Below, piece after piece: positions 40,365-48,836 of a DNA stretch of 54,445 bases. The notes below the pieces were generated by a model. That model was not told the DNA's origin. It worked only from the letters and a program-made list of their open reading frames with translations, and searched no databases. The first letter of the stretch is position 1, and the number at the start of each line of letters is the position of its first letter. Origin of the DNA: Thermosynechococcus sp. M98_K2018_005 (GTDB lineage Bacteria > Cyanobacteriota > Cyanobacteriia > Thermosynechococcales > Thermosynechococcaceae); contig NZ_DVEH01000039.1 of assembly GCF_015295825.1 (NCBI RefSeq), positions 1 through 54,445 of the forward strand, written 5' to 3'. Position numbers and translations under genes: made by a program.

Positions 40365-41791
40365 CGCAAGCTCTCCAGTTTTGGACAGAACCAATTGGGC
40401 TTACGCAGACTGGGAATGCTAATGGCGTAAAACAGGAACGTGCGACTACAGGTCAGCGCCGTAAACATACTAATGCCAATGCCGATGGCAAGGGTCACGG
40501 CAAAACCGCGCACAAACCCTGTCCCCAAGGCAAAGAGGGCAGCACAGGCAATCAAGGTGGTGACATTACTATCGAGAATACTGGCAAAGGCGCGATCGAA
40601 CCCCGATTCAACGGAACGGTAGAGGGTTTTCCCCGCCCGTAACTCCTCGCGGGTGCGCTCAAAAATCAGCACATTGGCATCCACCGCCATACCAATACTG
40701 AGAATAAAGCCCGCAATCCCCGGCAGTGTCAGCGTCACCCCAAACAGCAAAAACGCTGCATAGGTAAAGATGGCGTAGAGAATTAGCGCAATATCGGCAA
40801 TCAATCCCGGCAGGCGGTAGTAGGCCACCATAAAGATCAGCACCAGCACCAAGCCTGCCAAACCGGCATAGAGGCTGTCACGAATGCTATCTTGACCCAG
40901 CGAAGCCCCCACCGTGCGGTTTTCCACCACCTCTAGGGGAACGGGCAGCGCCCCCCCTTGCAACTGAATCGCTAAATCATTGGCACTCTGGGCAGTGAAG
41001 CCACCAGAAATCTCCGCACTTCCGCCAACAATCCCCGTTTCAGCATATTCCACCGCCACCGTTGGCGCGCTAATCAGGCGATCGTCAAGAAAAATCCCAA
41101 GGCTGCGTCCCGTGCCAGCAATCTCTTTGGTCAGTTGGGCAAAAAGTTCAGCCCCTTGGCTGTCAAAGCGGACAATCACACTCCAGTTGGGGGATCCGGG
41201 GGCGACGGGACTGGCAAAGGCTTCCTTGAGCATTGCTCCTGTCAAATCCGAGGGCGTAAAGAGGCTGGCGATCGCCTGCTGGCTTTTTTCAAGGGATTCA
41301 CGGTTTTTGGCCAGCTTCGCCTCAATCTCCTTCTGGGCTTCAGGATTATTGGCATTTTGAGCCTGCTCCGCCAAGAGTTGCGCCTGTTCCAAGAGCAGTT
41401 GCGACTGCAGTTGCCGCTCAATTTGCAATTGGGTCTCTGTGCCCGGCTTCTGGGCGGCAAAGAGCAGTTGTGCCGTCCCCTTGAGAATCCGTTCCGCCTG
41501 CTCAGGATCGGTCACTCCCGGCAATTGCACCAAGAGCTTGTCATCCCCAGCAGTTTGTACCACGGCTTCGGCAACCCCCAAGCCATCAATCCGCCGTTGC
41601 ACTACCCCTTGAACTGCGGCCAGCACTTGGGGTGTAATTTGCGGCACCTTATCCGTTGTTTGCACCTGCAACGTCAGTTGGGCACCCCCCCGCAGATCTA
41701 AGCCCAGCCGAGCCGGTGTGCGCACAATGACCCACGTGGCGGCCATCAGCAACACCAAAATGGCAATTAGCCAGCCGCGATATTTTCCCAT
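40361..41791 (-). CDS. secD: Protein translocase subunit SecD
   Basis: A 476-residue subunit of SecDF. It has the first transmembrane helix ([18 protein letters not shown]), the [14 protein letters not shown] start of the periplasmic P1 domain, the [15 protein letters not shown] segment, and the C-terminal membrane domain with [20 protein letters not shown], the SecD-type signature. The P1 region contains an extra Gln/Glu-rich coiled stretch ([20 protein letters not shown], about 130-165) typical of cyanobacterial SecD. Start ATG at 41791 is 2 bases after the pdhB stop, so secD is transcribed with pdhB. Confidence 0.96.
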   Translation of the reverse strand: MGKYRGWLIAILVLLMAATWVIVRTPARLGLDLRGGAQLTLQVQTTDKVPQITPQVLAAVQGVVQRRIDGLGVAEAVVQTAGDDKLLVQLPGVTDPEQAERILKGTAQLLFAAQKPGTETQLQIERQLQSQLLLEQAQLLAEQAQNANNPEAQKEIEAKLAKNRESLEKSQQAIASLFTPSDLTGAMLKEAFASPVAPGSPNWSVIVRFDSQGAELFAQLTKEIAGTGRSLGIFLDDRLISAPTVAVEYAETGIVGGSAEISGGFTAQSANDLAIQLQGGALPVPLEVVENRTVGASLGQDSIRDSLYAGLAGLVLVLIFMVAYYRLPGLIADIALILYAIFTYAAFLLFGVTLTLPGIAGFILSIGMAVDANVLIFERTREELRAGKTLYRSVESGFDRAFASILDSNVTTLIACAALFALGTGFVRGFAVTLAIGIGISMFTALTCSRTFLFYAISIPSLRKPNWFCPKLESLR

Positions 41792-41793
41792 GG

Positions 41794-42777
41794 TTAAACC
41801 TGTCCCTGCACCAGCTTCTGCACGGCCGCTACAATTTGGGGCGGTTGCACAATTGTGAGATTCTCTAGAGTGCCGTTGTAGGGGGTGGGAATATCTTGGG
41901 AGGAAAGGCGGATCACAGGGGCATCCAGCTCATCAAAGTAGCGTTCCATGATCGAGGCTGAGAGTTCGGCACCAATGCCCCCCGTCTTCATACACTCTTC
42001 GACAATCAGCACGCGATGGGTTTTGCGAATCGAGGCACCAATTGTCTCAAAGTCCAAGGGCTTCAGGGAAATTAGGTCAATCACTTCGGGGTCGTAGCCC
42101 TCTTTTTCAAGGGTTTTCACCGCTTGCAGCACATGGTGACGCATCCGCGAGTAGGTCAAAATGGTAACATCTTCGCCACTGCGGACTATCTCAGCTTTAT
42201 TGAGGGGTAGCAGGTATTCCTCTTCGGGGAGGTCTTCCTTGAGGTTGTACAGGAGCACATGCTCAAAGAACAGCACTGGGTTGGGATCGCGAATCGCTGA
42301 TTTGAGCAAGCCCTTGGCGTTGTAGGGGGTTGAGCAGGCAACAATTTTTAATCCGGGGACTGCTTGAAAGTACGCTTCAAGACGTTGGGAGTGCTCTGCC
42401 CCCAATTGCCGTCCAACACCGCCGGGACCGCGAATCACAATCGGGATTTTGAAGTTGCCGCCAGAAGTGTAGCGCAGCATGCCAGCATTATTGGCGATTT
42501 GATTGAAGGCCAAGAGCAAAAAACCCATGTTCATACCCTCGACAATGGGACGCAAGCCGGTCATTGCTGCCCCGATCGCCATGCCGGTAAAGCTATTTTC
42601 AGCAATGGGGGTATCCAACAGGCGCAGTTCACCATACTTTTTGTAGAGGTCTTTGGTGACTTTGTAGGAGCCGCCATAATGTCCCACGTCTTCCCCCAGT
42701 ACAAATACTGTGGGGTCACGCTCCATTTCTTCATCAATGGCAGCACGAAGGGCATTAAACATTAAGGTCTCGGCCAT
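41794..42777 (-). CDS. pdhB: Pyruvate dehydrogenase E1 component beta subunit
   Basis: A 327-residue thiamine-diphosphate-dependent subunit that with the alpha subunit decarboxylates pyruvate to feed acetyl-CoA formation. Seen: the N-terminal [34 protein letters not shown], the [20 protein letters not shown] block, [20 protein letters not shown], and the C-terminal transketolase-like domain with [19 protein letters not shown]. The ATG at 42777 gives the usual start (MAETLMF); a longer TTG start at 42798 is possible but unsupported. It is the first gene of the pdhB-secD-secF-unknown operon; the alpha subunit is not in the window. Confidence 0.95.
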   Translation of the reverse strand: MAETLMFNALRAAIDEEMERDPTVFVLGEDVGHYGGSYKVTKDLYKKYGELRLLDTPIAENSFTGMAIGAAMTGLRPIVEGMNMGFLLLAFNQIANNAGMLRYTSGGNFKIPIVIRGPGGVGRQLGAEHSQRLEAYFQAVPGLKIVACSTPYNAKGLLKSAIRDPNPVLFFEHVLLYNLKEDLPEEEYLLPLNKAEIVRSGEDVTILTYSRMRHHVLQAVKTLEKEGYDPEVIDLISLKPLDFETIGASIRKTHRVLIVEECMKTGGIGAELSASIMERYFDELDAPVIRLSSQDIPTPYNGTLENLTIVQPPQIVAAVQKLVQGQV

Positions 42778-42854
42778 GGTTGCGCGGCATACACTCAATT
42801 AAGGACTATTTCCTAGGGTAGTTGAAACTGCACCCCTTGCGATCAAAGTGATGG

Positions 42855-42886
42855 TTGAACCCCTCAAGAAATGAAATCGGTATAAT
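42855..42886 (+). promoter_or_regulatory. Possible promoter of bioD
   Basis: A perfect -10 hexamer TATAAT (42881-42886) is preceded by TTGAAC (42855-42860) at 20 bases, slightly long. Transcription would begin near 42893 and leave a leader of about 27 bases before the probable ATT start of bioD. Confidence 0.5.
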
Positions 42887-42905
42887 AATTGAGCATTTTC
42901 GCGTT

Positions 42906-42913
42906 GGGGGGGA
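42906..42913 (+). promoter_or_regulatory. Ribosome-binding site that decides the bioD start
   Basis: The purine block GGGGGGA, part of TTGGGGGGGAG, lies 6-7 bases before the ATT at 42920. No other start codon of the frame has such a site. Confidence 0.55.
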
Positions 42914-42919
42914 GTCACT

Positions 42920-43615
42920 ATTTCTCAGCATTGCCAGTCGCTACTGATTACGGGTGTGGATACCGGTGTGGGCAAAACGATGATCACGCGGGCACTGTGG
43001 TCTTACGCCCATCGCTATCGTCCCCAAGAACGCTGGGGCATTCTCAAACCGATGCAGAGCGGTACTGCAGTCGAAATCGGAGATGGTGACTACTACTGCC
43101 AAACCCTGGCCCTACAACAAACCGCCAGTGAAGTGTGTCCCCTCAGTTTTGCAGCGCCCCTTGCGCCTCCCATTGCCGCCGAGTTGGAACAGCGCACGAT
43201 TGATTTAGCCCCTGTGTGGCAGACTTACCAACAGCTTCAGAAGCGGTTTGATTACCTTTTAGTTGAAGGGATCGGCGGTCTAGGGTCGCCCATTACTTGG
43301 GAGTGGACAGTGGCGGACTTGGCAGCCGCTTGGAAGTTGCCTATTGTCTTAGTGGCAACGGTGCGCTTGGGGGCGATCGCCCAAATTGTGGCCAATATTG
43401 CCCTTGCGCGGCAATACAAGCTGGACATTCGCGGTCTGATTCTCAACTGTGTCACCCCCTGTAGCGACACGGCTATTGCGCAGTGGACACCGCCAGAATT
43501 TCTCAGCCGTTTTACCCGAGTACCCGTGCTGGGGGTACTGCCCTGTGGTCAACACTCCAATGAACAGTTGGCGGAAATGGTGGCTGAATGGCCGCTGGAT
43601 CTGCTTTGGCGTTGA
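42920..43615 (+). CDS. bioD: Dethiobiotin synthetase with a probable ATT start codon
   Basis: A 231-residue ATP-dependent enzyme closing the ureido ring of dethiobiotin. The P-loop GVDTGVGKT sits near the N-terminus, with the LKPMQSG substrate segment and the VEGIGGLGSP block following. The first canonical start in frame (GTG at 42956) lies inside the P-loop motif and would remove the first beta strand and glycine. The frame is open only back to an in-frame TGA at 42890-42892 and contains no ATG, GTG or TTG before the P-loop. ATT at 42920 has a strong GGGGGGAG ribosome-binding site 6 bases upstream and keeps SLLITGVDTGVGKT, so I choose it. CTG at 42944 is a weaker alternative; a sequence error is also possible. 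Confidence 0.85.
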   Translation: MSQHCQSLLITGVDTGVGKTMITRALWSYAHRYRPQERWGILKPMQSGTAVEIGDGDYYCQTLALQQTASEVCPLSFAAPLAPPIAAELEQRTIDLAPVWQTYQQLQKRFDYLLVEGIGGLGSPITWEWTVADLAAAWKLPIVLVATVRLGAIAQIVANIALARQYKLDIRGLILNCVTPCSDTAIAQWTPPEFLSRFTRVPVLGVLPCGQHSNEQLAEMVAEWPLDLLWR

Positions 43616-43711
43616 GGACGGTGAGGCAGGAAATCATTTTGCGGCCGATCAAAGCGCATAATTTATAGAGTGACTTAGATTGAATTGACACATAGATCAC
43701 TGAACTGACCT

Positions 43712-44272
43712 ATGCTAAAGCTCTACGGCGGCGCCAAATCCCGCGCCATTATTGTTCGCTGGTATTTAGAAGAATTGGGAATTCCCTATGAATTTGTGCT
43801 GATGGATCTACAAGCCGGGGAGCAACATCAGCCCGACTTTCTCAAACTCAACCCCATGGGTAAAGTGCCCGTGATCGTGGATGGCGATGTCGTGCTCTGG
43901 GAATCCGGGGCTATTTTGCTCTATCTCGCCCAAGTCCACGGTGAATTGCCCAAGGATGCGGCTGCCGCTGCCCAAGTTTATCAGTGGGTGCTGTTTGCCA
44001 ATTCCACCTTGACACAGGCGATGTTTCCGCCTGAAACGCGCGATCGCCAGCTTCCGCGACTCCTCAAAGGCATTGGGACCGCCCTCATGGGGCAATCCTA
44101 CATTCTCGGCAATGACTTTTCCGTTGCCGATGTTGCCCTCGGATCAGTGCTCGCCTATCTGCAGATGCTCTTTCAGGTGGATTTGAGTCCCTATCCTGAG
44201 GTGGCCGACTACGTGACTCGCTTGCAACAACGGCCTGCATTCCCGAAGGAGTTACTGGGGGGTGGGGCATGA
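43712..44272 (+). CDS. Glutathione S-transferase family protein
   Basis: A 186-residue glutathione transferase fold. The N-terminal thioredoxin-like domain (MLKLYGGAKSRAIIVRWYL, then NPMGKVPVIVDGD and the conserved LWESGAILLYLAQ that binds the glutathione gamma-glutamyl group) precedes an all-helical domain with the GNDFSVADVALGSVL motif. The catalytic residue of the subclass may be the serine in GGAKSRA; this is inference. Shorter than the common 200-220 residues. Its TGA overlaps the ATG of the DUF3531 gene as ATGA, so the two are translationally coupled. Role could be detoxification or stress response; substrate unknown. Confidence 0.88.
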   Translation: MLKLYGGAKSRAIIVRWYLEELGIPYEFVLMDLQAGEQHQPDFLKLNPMGKVPVIVDGDVVLWESGAILLYLAQVHGELPKDAAAAAQVYQWVLFANSTLTQAMFPPETRDRQLPRLLKGIGTALMGQSYILGNDFSVADVALGSVLAYLQMLFQVDLSPYPEVADYVTRLQQRPAFPKELLGGGA

Positions 44273-44727
44273 ATGTCATCTTTCGCGAAGTGGATCCCTT
44301 TGATTTATGGATTTGGGTGGAATTTGCTGCACCGCCTTCGTCCGTCGAGCAGCAGTACCTTGAGGAAGTCTTTAACTCGTGGTTTTTCCTAGGGAAGCTG
44401 GGGGGATTCAACGCTGAGAATCTCCAAGTCCAAGAAACGGGGTTAGACCTCAGTCACCTCGAGTACGATCGCGCCCAAGCCGACAGTTCGATGATGGCCG
44501 TGATGCACAATATGGGCGAGTTTGAATACAATGATCGCTGGGCACGCTGCTGGTTTGACTTGGGCACCAGTGATGCTTTGGCCTTGGATGTCCTGATCAA
44601 TGCCCTCAATCAGTTTAGTGAGGACTATGTGCCCCTAGAAACGCTCGTGATTGGCGGTGACAACCCCGAGTGGCCGATCGCCACTAGTGAACAGCGGGAA
44701 ATGATTGAACAATCGGCGTGGCACTAA
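44269..44727 (+). CDS. DUF3531 family protein
   Basis: A 152-residue soluble protein of the DUF3531 family, shared by cyanobacteria and plants, where members are plastid-targeted. Conserved blocks seen: DPFDLWIWVEFA near the start, FFLGKLGGFNAENLQV, the MMAVMHNMGEFEYNDRWARCW segment and LVIGGDNPEWPI. The function is not established. It is coupled to the upstream GST gene by an ATGA overlap and overlaps the downstream rsmB by 10 bases. The tight three-gene packing suggests a single transcript. Confidence 0.85.
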   Translation: MNVIFREVDPFDLWIWVEFAAPPSSVEQQYLEEVFNSWFFLGKLGGFNAENLQVQETGLDLSHLEYDRAQADSSMMAVMHNMGEFEYNDRWARCWFDLGTSDALALDVLINALNQFSEDYVPLETLVIGGDNPEWPIATSEQREMIEQSAWH

Positions 44728-46046
44728 GTGCGCGGCGTCTTGCCCTCGATGCCCTAGAACGGGTGACCAAGGGAGCCTATGCCGATGTGGCGCTCCATCA
44801 GGTGTTGCAACAGCAGTCTCTCAAGGAAGGCGATCGCGCCCTGATCACTGAACTGGTCTATGGGACTATCCGCCAACAGCGCACCTTAGATACCCTGATT
44901 CAGGGGTTTTGTCAGCAACTGCCGCCTTTGAAGATACAGTTAGTGCTGCGCCTTGGCCTCTACCAACTGCGCTATCTGGATCGCGTTCCCCCCCATGCCG
45001 CCGTCCACAGCAGCGTTGAACTGGTCAAAGAGATTGGCTTAGGCGGCTTTGCCAAACTGGTGAATGGGGTCTTGCGCCGTTACACCCGCTCCACCACCGA
45101 TCCCCTCGAGGCTTTCATTGCTCACCTGCCCTTGGTCTCTCAACTGGGGTGTCGCTATAGCTTTCCCGATGAACTGGTTGGCGCTTGGCTGGAGCGTTTA
45201 GGAGAGCAGGAGTGTGTTGCCCTCTGTCAGTGGTTTAATCACCCGCCCCGCCTCGATCTGCGCCTCAATCCCCTGCGAACAACGGCTGATCAACTGATTG
45301 CGGATTTTGAGACAGCAGGCTATCGATTGCAACCAATTCCCTACTTACCCCAAGGACTGGTTCTCCCCCACTGCGGCCAAGCCATGCCGGTACTCCCCGG
45401 CTATGCTGCAGGTCACTGGTCGGTTCAGGATCGGGCGGCGCAATGGGTCAGTCATCTGCTGGATCCGCAGCCCGGTGAAGTGGTGATTGATGCCTGTGCA
45501 GCGCCGGGGGGTAAAACCACTCATATTGCTGAGTTGATGGCCGATCACGGCCGCGTCATTGCCTGCGATCGCACCCCCAGTCGCCTGCGGAAGTTGGCGC
45601 AAAATCGCGATCGCCTCGGCCTGAAGAGCATTGAAATTCACACCCTTGATAGTTCCACGGCAGGGGATTTTGCAGCGATGGGCGATCGCGTTCTTTTAGA
45701 TGTGCCCTGCTCCGGTACAGGTACCCTGCATCGCCATGCTGATAGCCGCTGGCAACCCCTAAGAACACGCTTAGCTGAACTGGTGCCCCTGCAAGCTCAA
45801 CTCTTAGCCAATGTTTGCCAGTGGGTGAAACCCCAAGGTCTGCTTGTCTATGCCACCTGTAGTCTAGAGCCCGCCGAAAATGAAGCCCAGATTCAGCACT
45901 TTCTGGCTCACCATCCCCAGTGGCACATTGAACCGCCCCCTGCAGCCTTTCCCTTAAAAGCAGCTCCCGCAGGCTGGATCACCGTGTGGCCGCAACGGGA
46001 CGATATGGATGGCTTTTTTATGGTGCGGTTGCGACGCGATAGCTAA
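44718..46046 (+). CDS. rsmB: 16S rRNA (cytosine(967)-C(5))-methyltransferase
   Basis: A 442-residue RsmB-type enzyme. An N-terminal NusB-like RNA-binding domain (about 1-135, ARRLALDALERVTKGAYADV) precedes the methyltransferase domain with SAM-binding ACAAPGGKTTHIAELM, the DVPCSGTGTLHR motif with one active cysteine, and YATCSLEPAENE with the second. It methylates C967 of 16S rRNA by the family analogy. GTG start at 44718 overlaps the DUF3531 gene by 10 bases. The 3' end overlaps the convergent CPBP protease gene by 29 bases. Confidence 0.95.
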   Translation: MALSARRLALDALERVTKGAYADVALHQVLQQQSLKEGDRALITELVYGTIRQQRTLDTLIQGFCQQLPPLKIQLVLRLGLYQLRYLDRVPPHAAVHSSVELVKEIGLGGFAKLVNGVLRRYTRSTTDPLEAFIAHLPLVSQLGCRYSFPDELVGAWLERLGEQECVALCQWFNHPPRLDLRLNPLRTTADQLIADFETAGYRLQPIPYLPQGLVLPHCGQAMPVLPGYAAGHWSVQDRAAQWVSHLLDPQPGEVVIDACAAPGGKTTHIAELMADHGRVIACDRTPSRLRKLAQNRDRLGLKSIEIHTLDSSTAGDFAAMGDRVLLDVPCSGTGTLHRHADSRWQPLRTRLAELVPLQAQLLANVCQWVKPQGLLVYATCSLEPAENEAQIQHFLAHHPQWHIEPPPAAFPLKAAPAGWITVWPQRDDMDGFFMVRLRRDS

Positions 46047-46824
46047 GCCCTAAAGCCACCAGAATTAAAATACCTACCCCCATCAGGCCAGCGATCGGAT
46101 TACCATTGATGCCCGTGAGCCACTCTGGCGCTATTCCCGTATAGCTGACTAACTTGCCCACATTGACACCAAAGTAGGCCCAGACCAAGCCGCCATGAAG
46201 TCCCATGGGAAAGCCCAAACGGCCACCAAAGACCCATTTACTCAAACCAAGAATCCAGCCCAACAGTGCCAAGCCGAAAAACTGCGGCCATGTGGCCAAA
46301 ATCACCTCCAGGGGATGCAGATAGTGTAACGCTGCAAAGATCAGGCCATTGAGCACCAAGGCAAACCACGGTTGGTACTCTAGCTCTAGCTCCTGCAACA
46401 GCCAGCCACGAAACAACAATTCCTCAGCAAAGCCCACGGTCACACCGGTGAGGACGCCCTCCAACAGCAGCAGCCCAAAGCCTTCCGGTAGCCCCTGCCA
46501 GCTCACCCAGCCCAAGAATCCTTCGATGAGAAATAGCAGTGCAACCAAAAACACACCCCCCAGCCACCCCAGCAGGGCATCCCGACCAAAGTTCCAACCG
46601 CCCTTAAGGCCATAAAACCCTAGGGGCGATCGCTGTTGGTGTACCCGCCGTCCCCAGACTCGCAGCAAGAGAATAAAGATGAGATACAACAGCCCCATAT
46701 TGACAAAGCTGGCCGCACCGCCCTCTCCCCAGAGAACATAGATACTCAGGCCGATGGGCAGCCACAGCAACACCAGCGTTAGGGCAAAACTAAAGATGCG
46801 AATCCAGAAGGGGCGGCGGATCAT
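46018..46824 (-). CDS. CPBP family intramembrane metalloprotease
   Basis: A 268-residue polytopic protein of the CPBP (CAAX protease/bacteriocin-processing) family. Motif 1 is AEELLFRG (EExxxR), motif 2 is IFAALHYLHP (FxxxH), and motif 3 lies in GLHGGLVWAYFGVN; these residues bind zinc or act in catalysis in the Abi/Rce1 fold. About eight hydrophobic segments are seen. I used the ATG at 46824; a TTG at 46869 would add 15 residues and overlap clpS by 17 bases. Cyanobacteria carry many CPBP genes, and substrates are mostly unknown. It follows clpS on the same strand and its 3' end overlaps rsmB. Confidence 0.85.
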   Translation of the reverse strand: MIRRPFWIRIFSFALTLVLLWLPIGLSIYVLWGEGGAASFVNMGLLYLIFILLLRVWGRRVHQQRSPLGFYGLKGGWNFGRDALLGWLGGVFLVALLFLIEGFLGWVSWQGLPEGFGLLLLEGVLTGVTVGFAEELLFRGWLLQELELEYQPWFALVLNGLIFAALHYLHPLEVILATWPQFFGLALLGWILGLSKWVFGGRLGFPMGLHGGLVWAYFGVNVGKLVSYTGIAPEWLTGINGNPIAGLMGVGILILVALGLSYRVATAP

Positions 46825-46852
46825 TTGCCGCCAAAATTGAGAGAAAAGTGGC

Positions 46853-47134
46853 TTATTCAGCGGGTTCAATGGTACTCGTCAGCCCTGCCATTTTCAGGCC
46901 TTCACAATAAAATTCAGCGTGCTCAAGGGCACAGGTAATGACCAAGGCCACCCCCGTCATGTGCGCTTCCATCATGATATCCACGGCTTGGGGTTGGGTG
47001 AGGCTCGGCACTGTCTTCAGCAATACCTCCACCACATACTCCATCGAATTCACATTGTCATTGTGCAGGAGCACACGATAGCGGGGCGCCAACTTGCGAA
47101 CGGTTGCTGGTTTCTCAATGGTTTGCACTGACAT
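46853..47134 (-). CDS. clpS: ATP-dependent Clp protease adaptor ClpS
   Basis: A 93-residue N-end-rule adaptor that binds proteins with bulky hydrophobic N-terminal residues and hands them to ClpC/ClpP. Seen: the peptide-binding LHNDNVNSMEYVVEVL motif and the MMEAHMTGVALV block. Cyanobacteria often have two ClpS proteins; this one has the usual ClpS1-like signature. The ATG at 47134 is preceded by GGAGG; a longer ATG at 47152 would add six residues over that site. It precedes the CPBP protease gene. Confidence 0.93.
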   Translation of the reverse strand: MSVQTIEKPATVRKLAPRYRVLLHNDNVNSMEYVVEVLLKTVPSLTQPQAVDIMMEAHMTGVALVITCALEHAEFYCEGLKMAGLTSTIEPAE

Positions 47135-47210
47135 TGTTGGCCATGCCTCCATTCAGTGGACATTCAGTATCAGGAATTCAGCAAATATGCTTAAGATTTT
47201 AGCAAACGGA

Positions 47211-48731
47211 TCAAACTTGACCACCCGCTGATTCAGGACGTAACAGCGGGAAAGCAATTACATCGCGAATACTGGGCGAATCCGTTAGCAGCATTACCAA
47301 GCGGTCAATGCCAATCCCTAAGCCTCCTGTGGGTGGCATTCCATGCTCTAAAGCTGTGAGGAAATCTTCATCAACACTGTGGGCTTCTAAATCTCCAGCC
47401 GCTTTGCGCCGTGCCTGTTCCTCCAAGCGTTGCCGTTGATCCAAGGGATCCGTCAACTCCGAAAAACTATTGGCGTGTTCGCGACCAACGATAAATAATT
47501 CAAATCGCTCCACCAGTCCCGGTTGACTGCGGTGGGGCTTGGCCAAGGGCGAAATCTCCACAGGATAGTCAAGAACAAATGTGGGTTGAATCAATGTGGG
47601 TTCAACGGTTTGCTCAAAGACTTCGTTGAGCACTCGGCCAATCGTGTCACAGGTGTCTAAGTCTTTTACCCCTACTTTTTGGGCTGCTGTTTTTGCCGCT
47701 GCCAGATCGCTCAATTGCCGAAAATCAATCCCAGTGGCTTCCAACACCCCATCGTGCATCGTCACCCGTCGCCATGGGGGTGTCAGATCAATTGTTTCCC
47801 CCTGATAAGTCATCTTGAGCGTGCCCAACACCTCCATCGCTGCTGTGGTGATAATCGCCTCCGTCAGCGTCATCATATCGTTGTAGTCGGCGTAGGCCTG
47901 ATAGATCTCAATGGATGTAAATTCAGGGTTGTGCTTGGTTGAGATGCCCTCATTGCGAAAGATGCGCCCCAGTTCATAGACCTTCTCAAAACCACCGACG
48001 ATGAGGCGCTTCAGATGCAGTTCTGTGGCAATGCGCAAATAAAGCTGCATCTCCAGTGTGTTGTGGTAGGTAATGAAAGGACGCGCCTCAGCCCCCCCGG
48101 CTTCCGCCTGTAACACCGGCGTTTCAATTTCAATAAAGCCTTGCTCATTGAGGTAGCGGCGAATGGCTGCAGTGATCAGTGCCCGCTTACGGAACGTATC
48201 GCGCACGTGGGGATTGACGATGAGATCCACATAGCGCTGACGATAGCGTTTTTCCACATCCGTCAGGCCGTGCCACTTGTCCGGCAGGGGCAGCAATGAC
48301 TTCGTGAGCATGGTGTAGGATTCCACAACAACCGAGAGTTCACCCTTTTCCGTGCGCTTGAGGGTGCCCACAGCGCCAAGGATATCGCCGACATCCGTAA
48401 GGTGCTTCAAATCGGCAAAGGCGGCTTCCCCCATGCCTTGGCTAATGGTTTGCTTATCGAGGTAAAGCTGAATTGTGCCGCTGTCATCCTGAAGTGTAAA
48501 AAAGGCCAGCTTACCAAAGACGCGCCGCGCCATAATCCGACCAGCGACACTGACGCGATCGCCCACCGCTTCGCCAGCAGCCAAGTGAGCATATTTTTCT
48601 TGCAGAACTGCCGCAGTATGGGTGCGCTCCCAACGATAGGCATAAGGGTTCATTCCCTGTGCTTGCAATGTTTTTGCTTTCTCAATCCGTGTTGCCCGAA
48701 TTTCGGCTCCCGTTGCCCCCACGTCGGCCAT
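47211..48731 (-). CDS. lysS: Lysyl-tRNA synthetase, class II
   Basis: A 506-residue class II enzyme. An N-terminal OB-fold ([20 protein letters not shown]) that binds the anticodon is followed by the catalytic domain with motif 2 in [20 protein letters not shown] and motif 3 in [16 protein letters not shown]. The ATG at 48731 is the first compatible with the family start (MADVGATG); a longer frame to 48752 lacks a ribosome-binding site. It is divergent from ppk with an overlap-free gap of about 105 bases. Downstream 76 bases separate it from clpS. Confidence 0.96.
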   Translation of the reverse strand: MADVGATGAEIRATRIEKAKTLQAQGMNPYAYRWERTHTAAVLQEKYAHLAAGEAVGDRVSVAGRIMARRVFGKLAFFTLQDDSGTIQLYLDKQTISQGMGEAAFADLKHLTDVGDILGAVGTLKRTEKGELSVVVESYTMLTKSLLPLPDKWHGLTDVEKRYRQRYVDLIVNPHVRDTFRKRALITAAIRRYLNEQGFIEIETPVLQAEAGGAEARPFITYHNTLEMQLYLRIATELHLKRLIVGGFEKVYELGRIFRNEGISTKHNPEFTSIEIYQAYADYNDMMTLTEAIITTAAMEVLGTLKMTYQGETIDLTPPWRRVTMHDGVLEATGIDFRQLSDLAAAKTAAQKVGVKDLDTCDTIGRVLNEVFEQTVEPTLIQPTFVLDYPVEISPLAKPHRSQPGLVERFELFIVGREHANSFSELTDPLDQRQRLEEQARRKAAGDLEAHSVDEDFLTALEHGMPPTGGLGIGIDRLVMLLTDSPSIRDVIAFPLLRPESAGGQV

Positions 48732-48836
48732 ATTGGTAGAAACTCTCCACAATTAGCAAACCTTAACCTTCTCATTGTACGCTCTGGAATCGGTACCAAC
48801 GCTGCAAAAGGGGAATCGAGTACAGTGGAAGCTAGT

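Noticed and set aside
43686-43692. TTGACA-like -35 hexamer before the GST gene
   Set aside because: There is no room for a -10 and leader before the ATG at 43712, so it is not a credible promoter for that start.
48402-48836. Extension of the ppk frame by about 145 residues upstream
   Set aside because: The extra part lies opposite lysS and shows no conservation; the PPK1 family begins near the chosen start.
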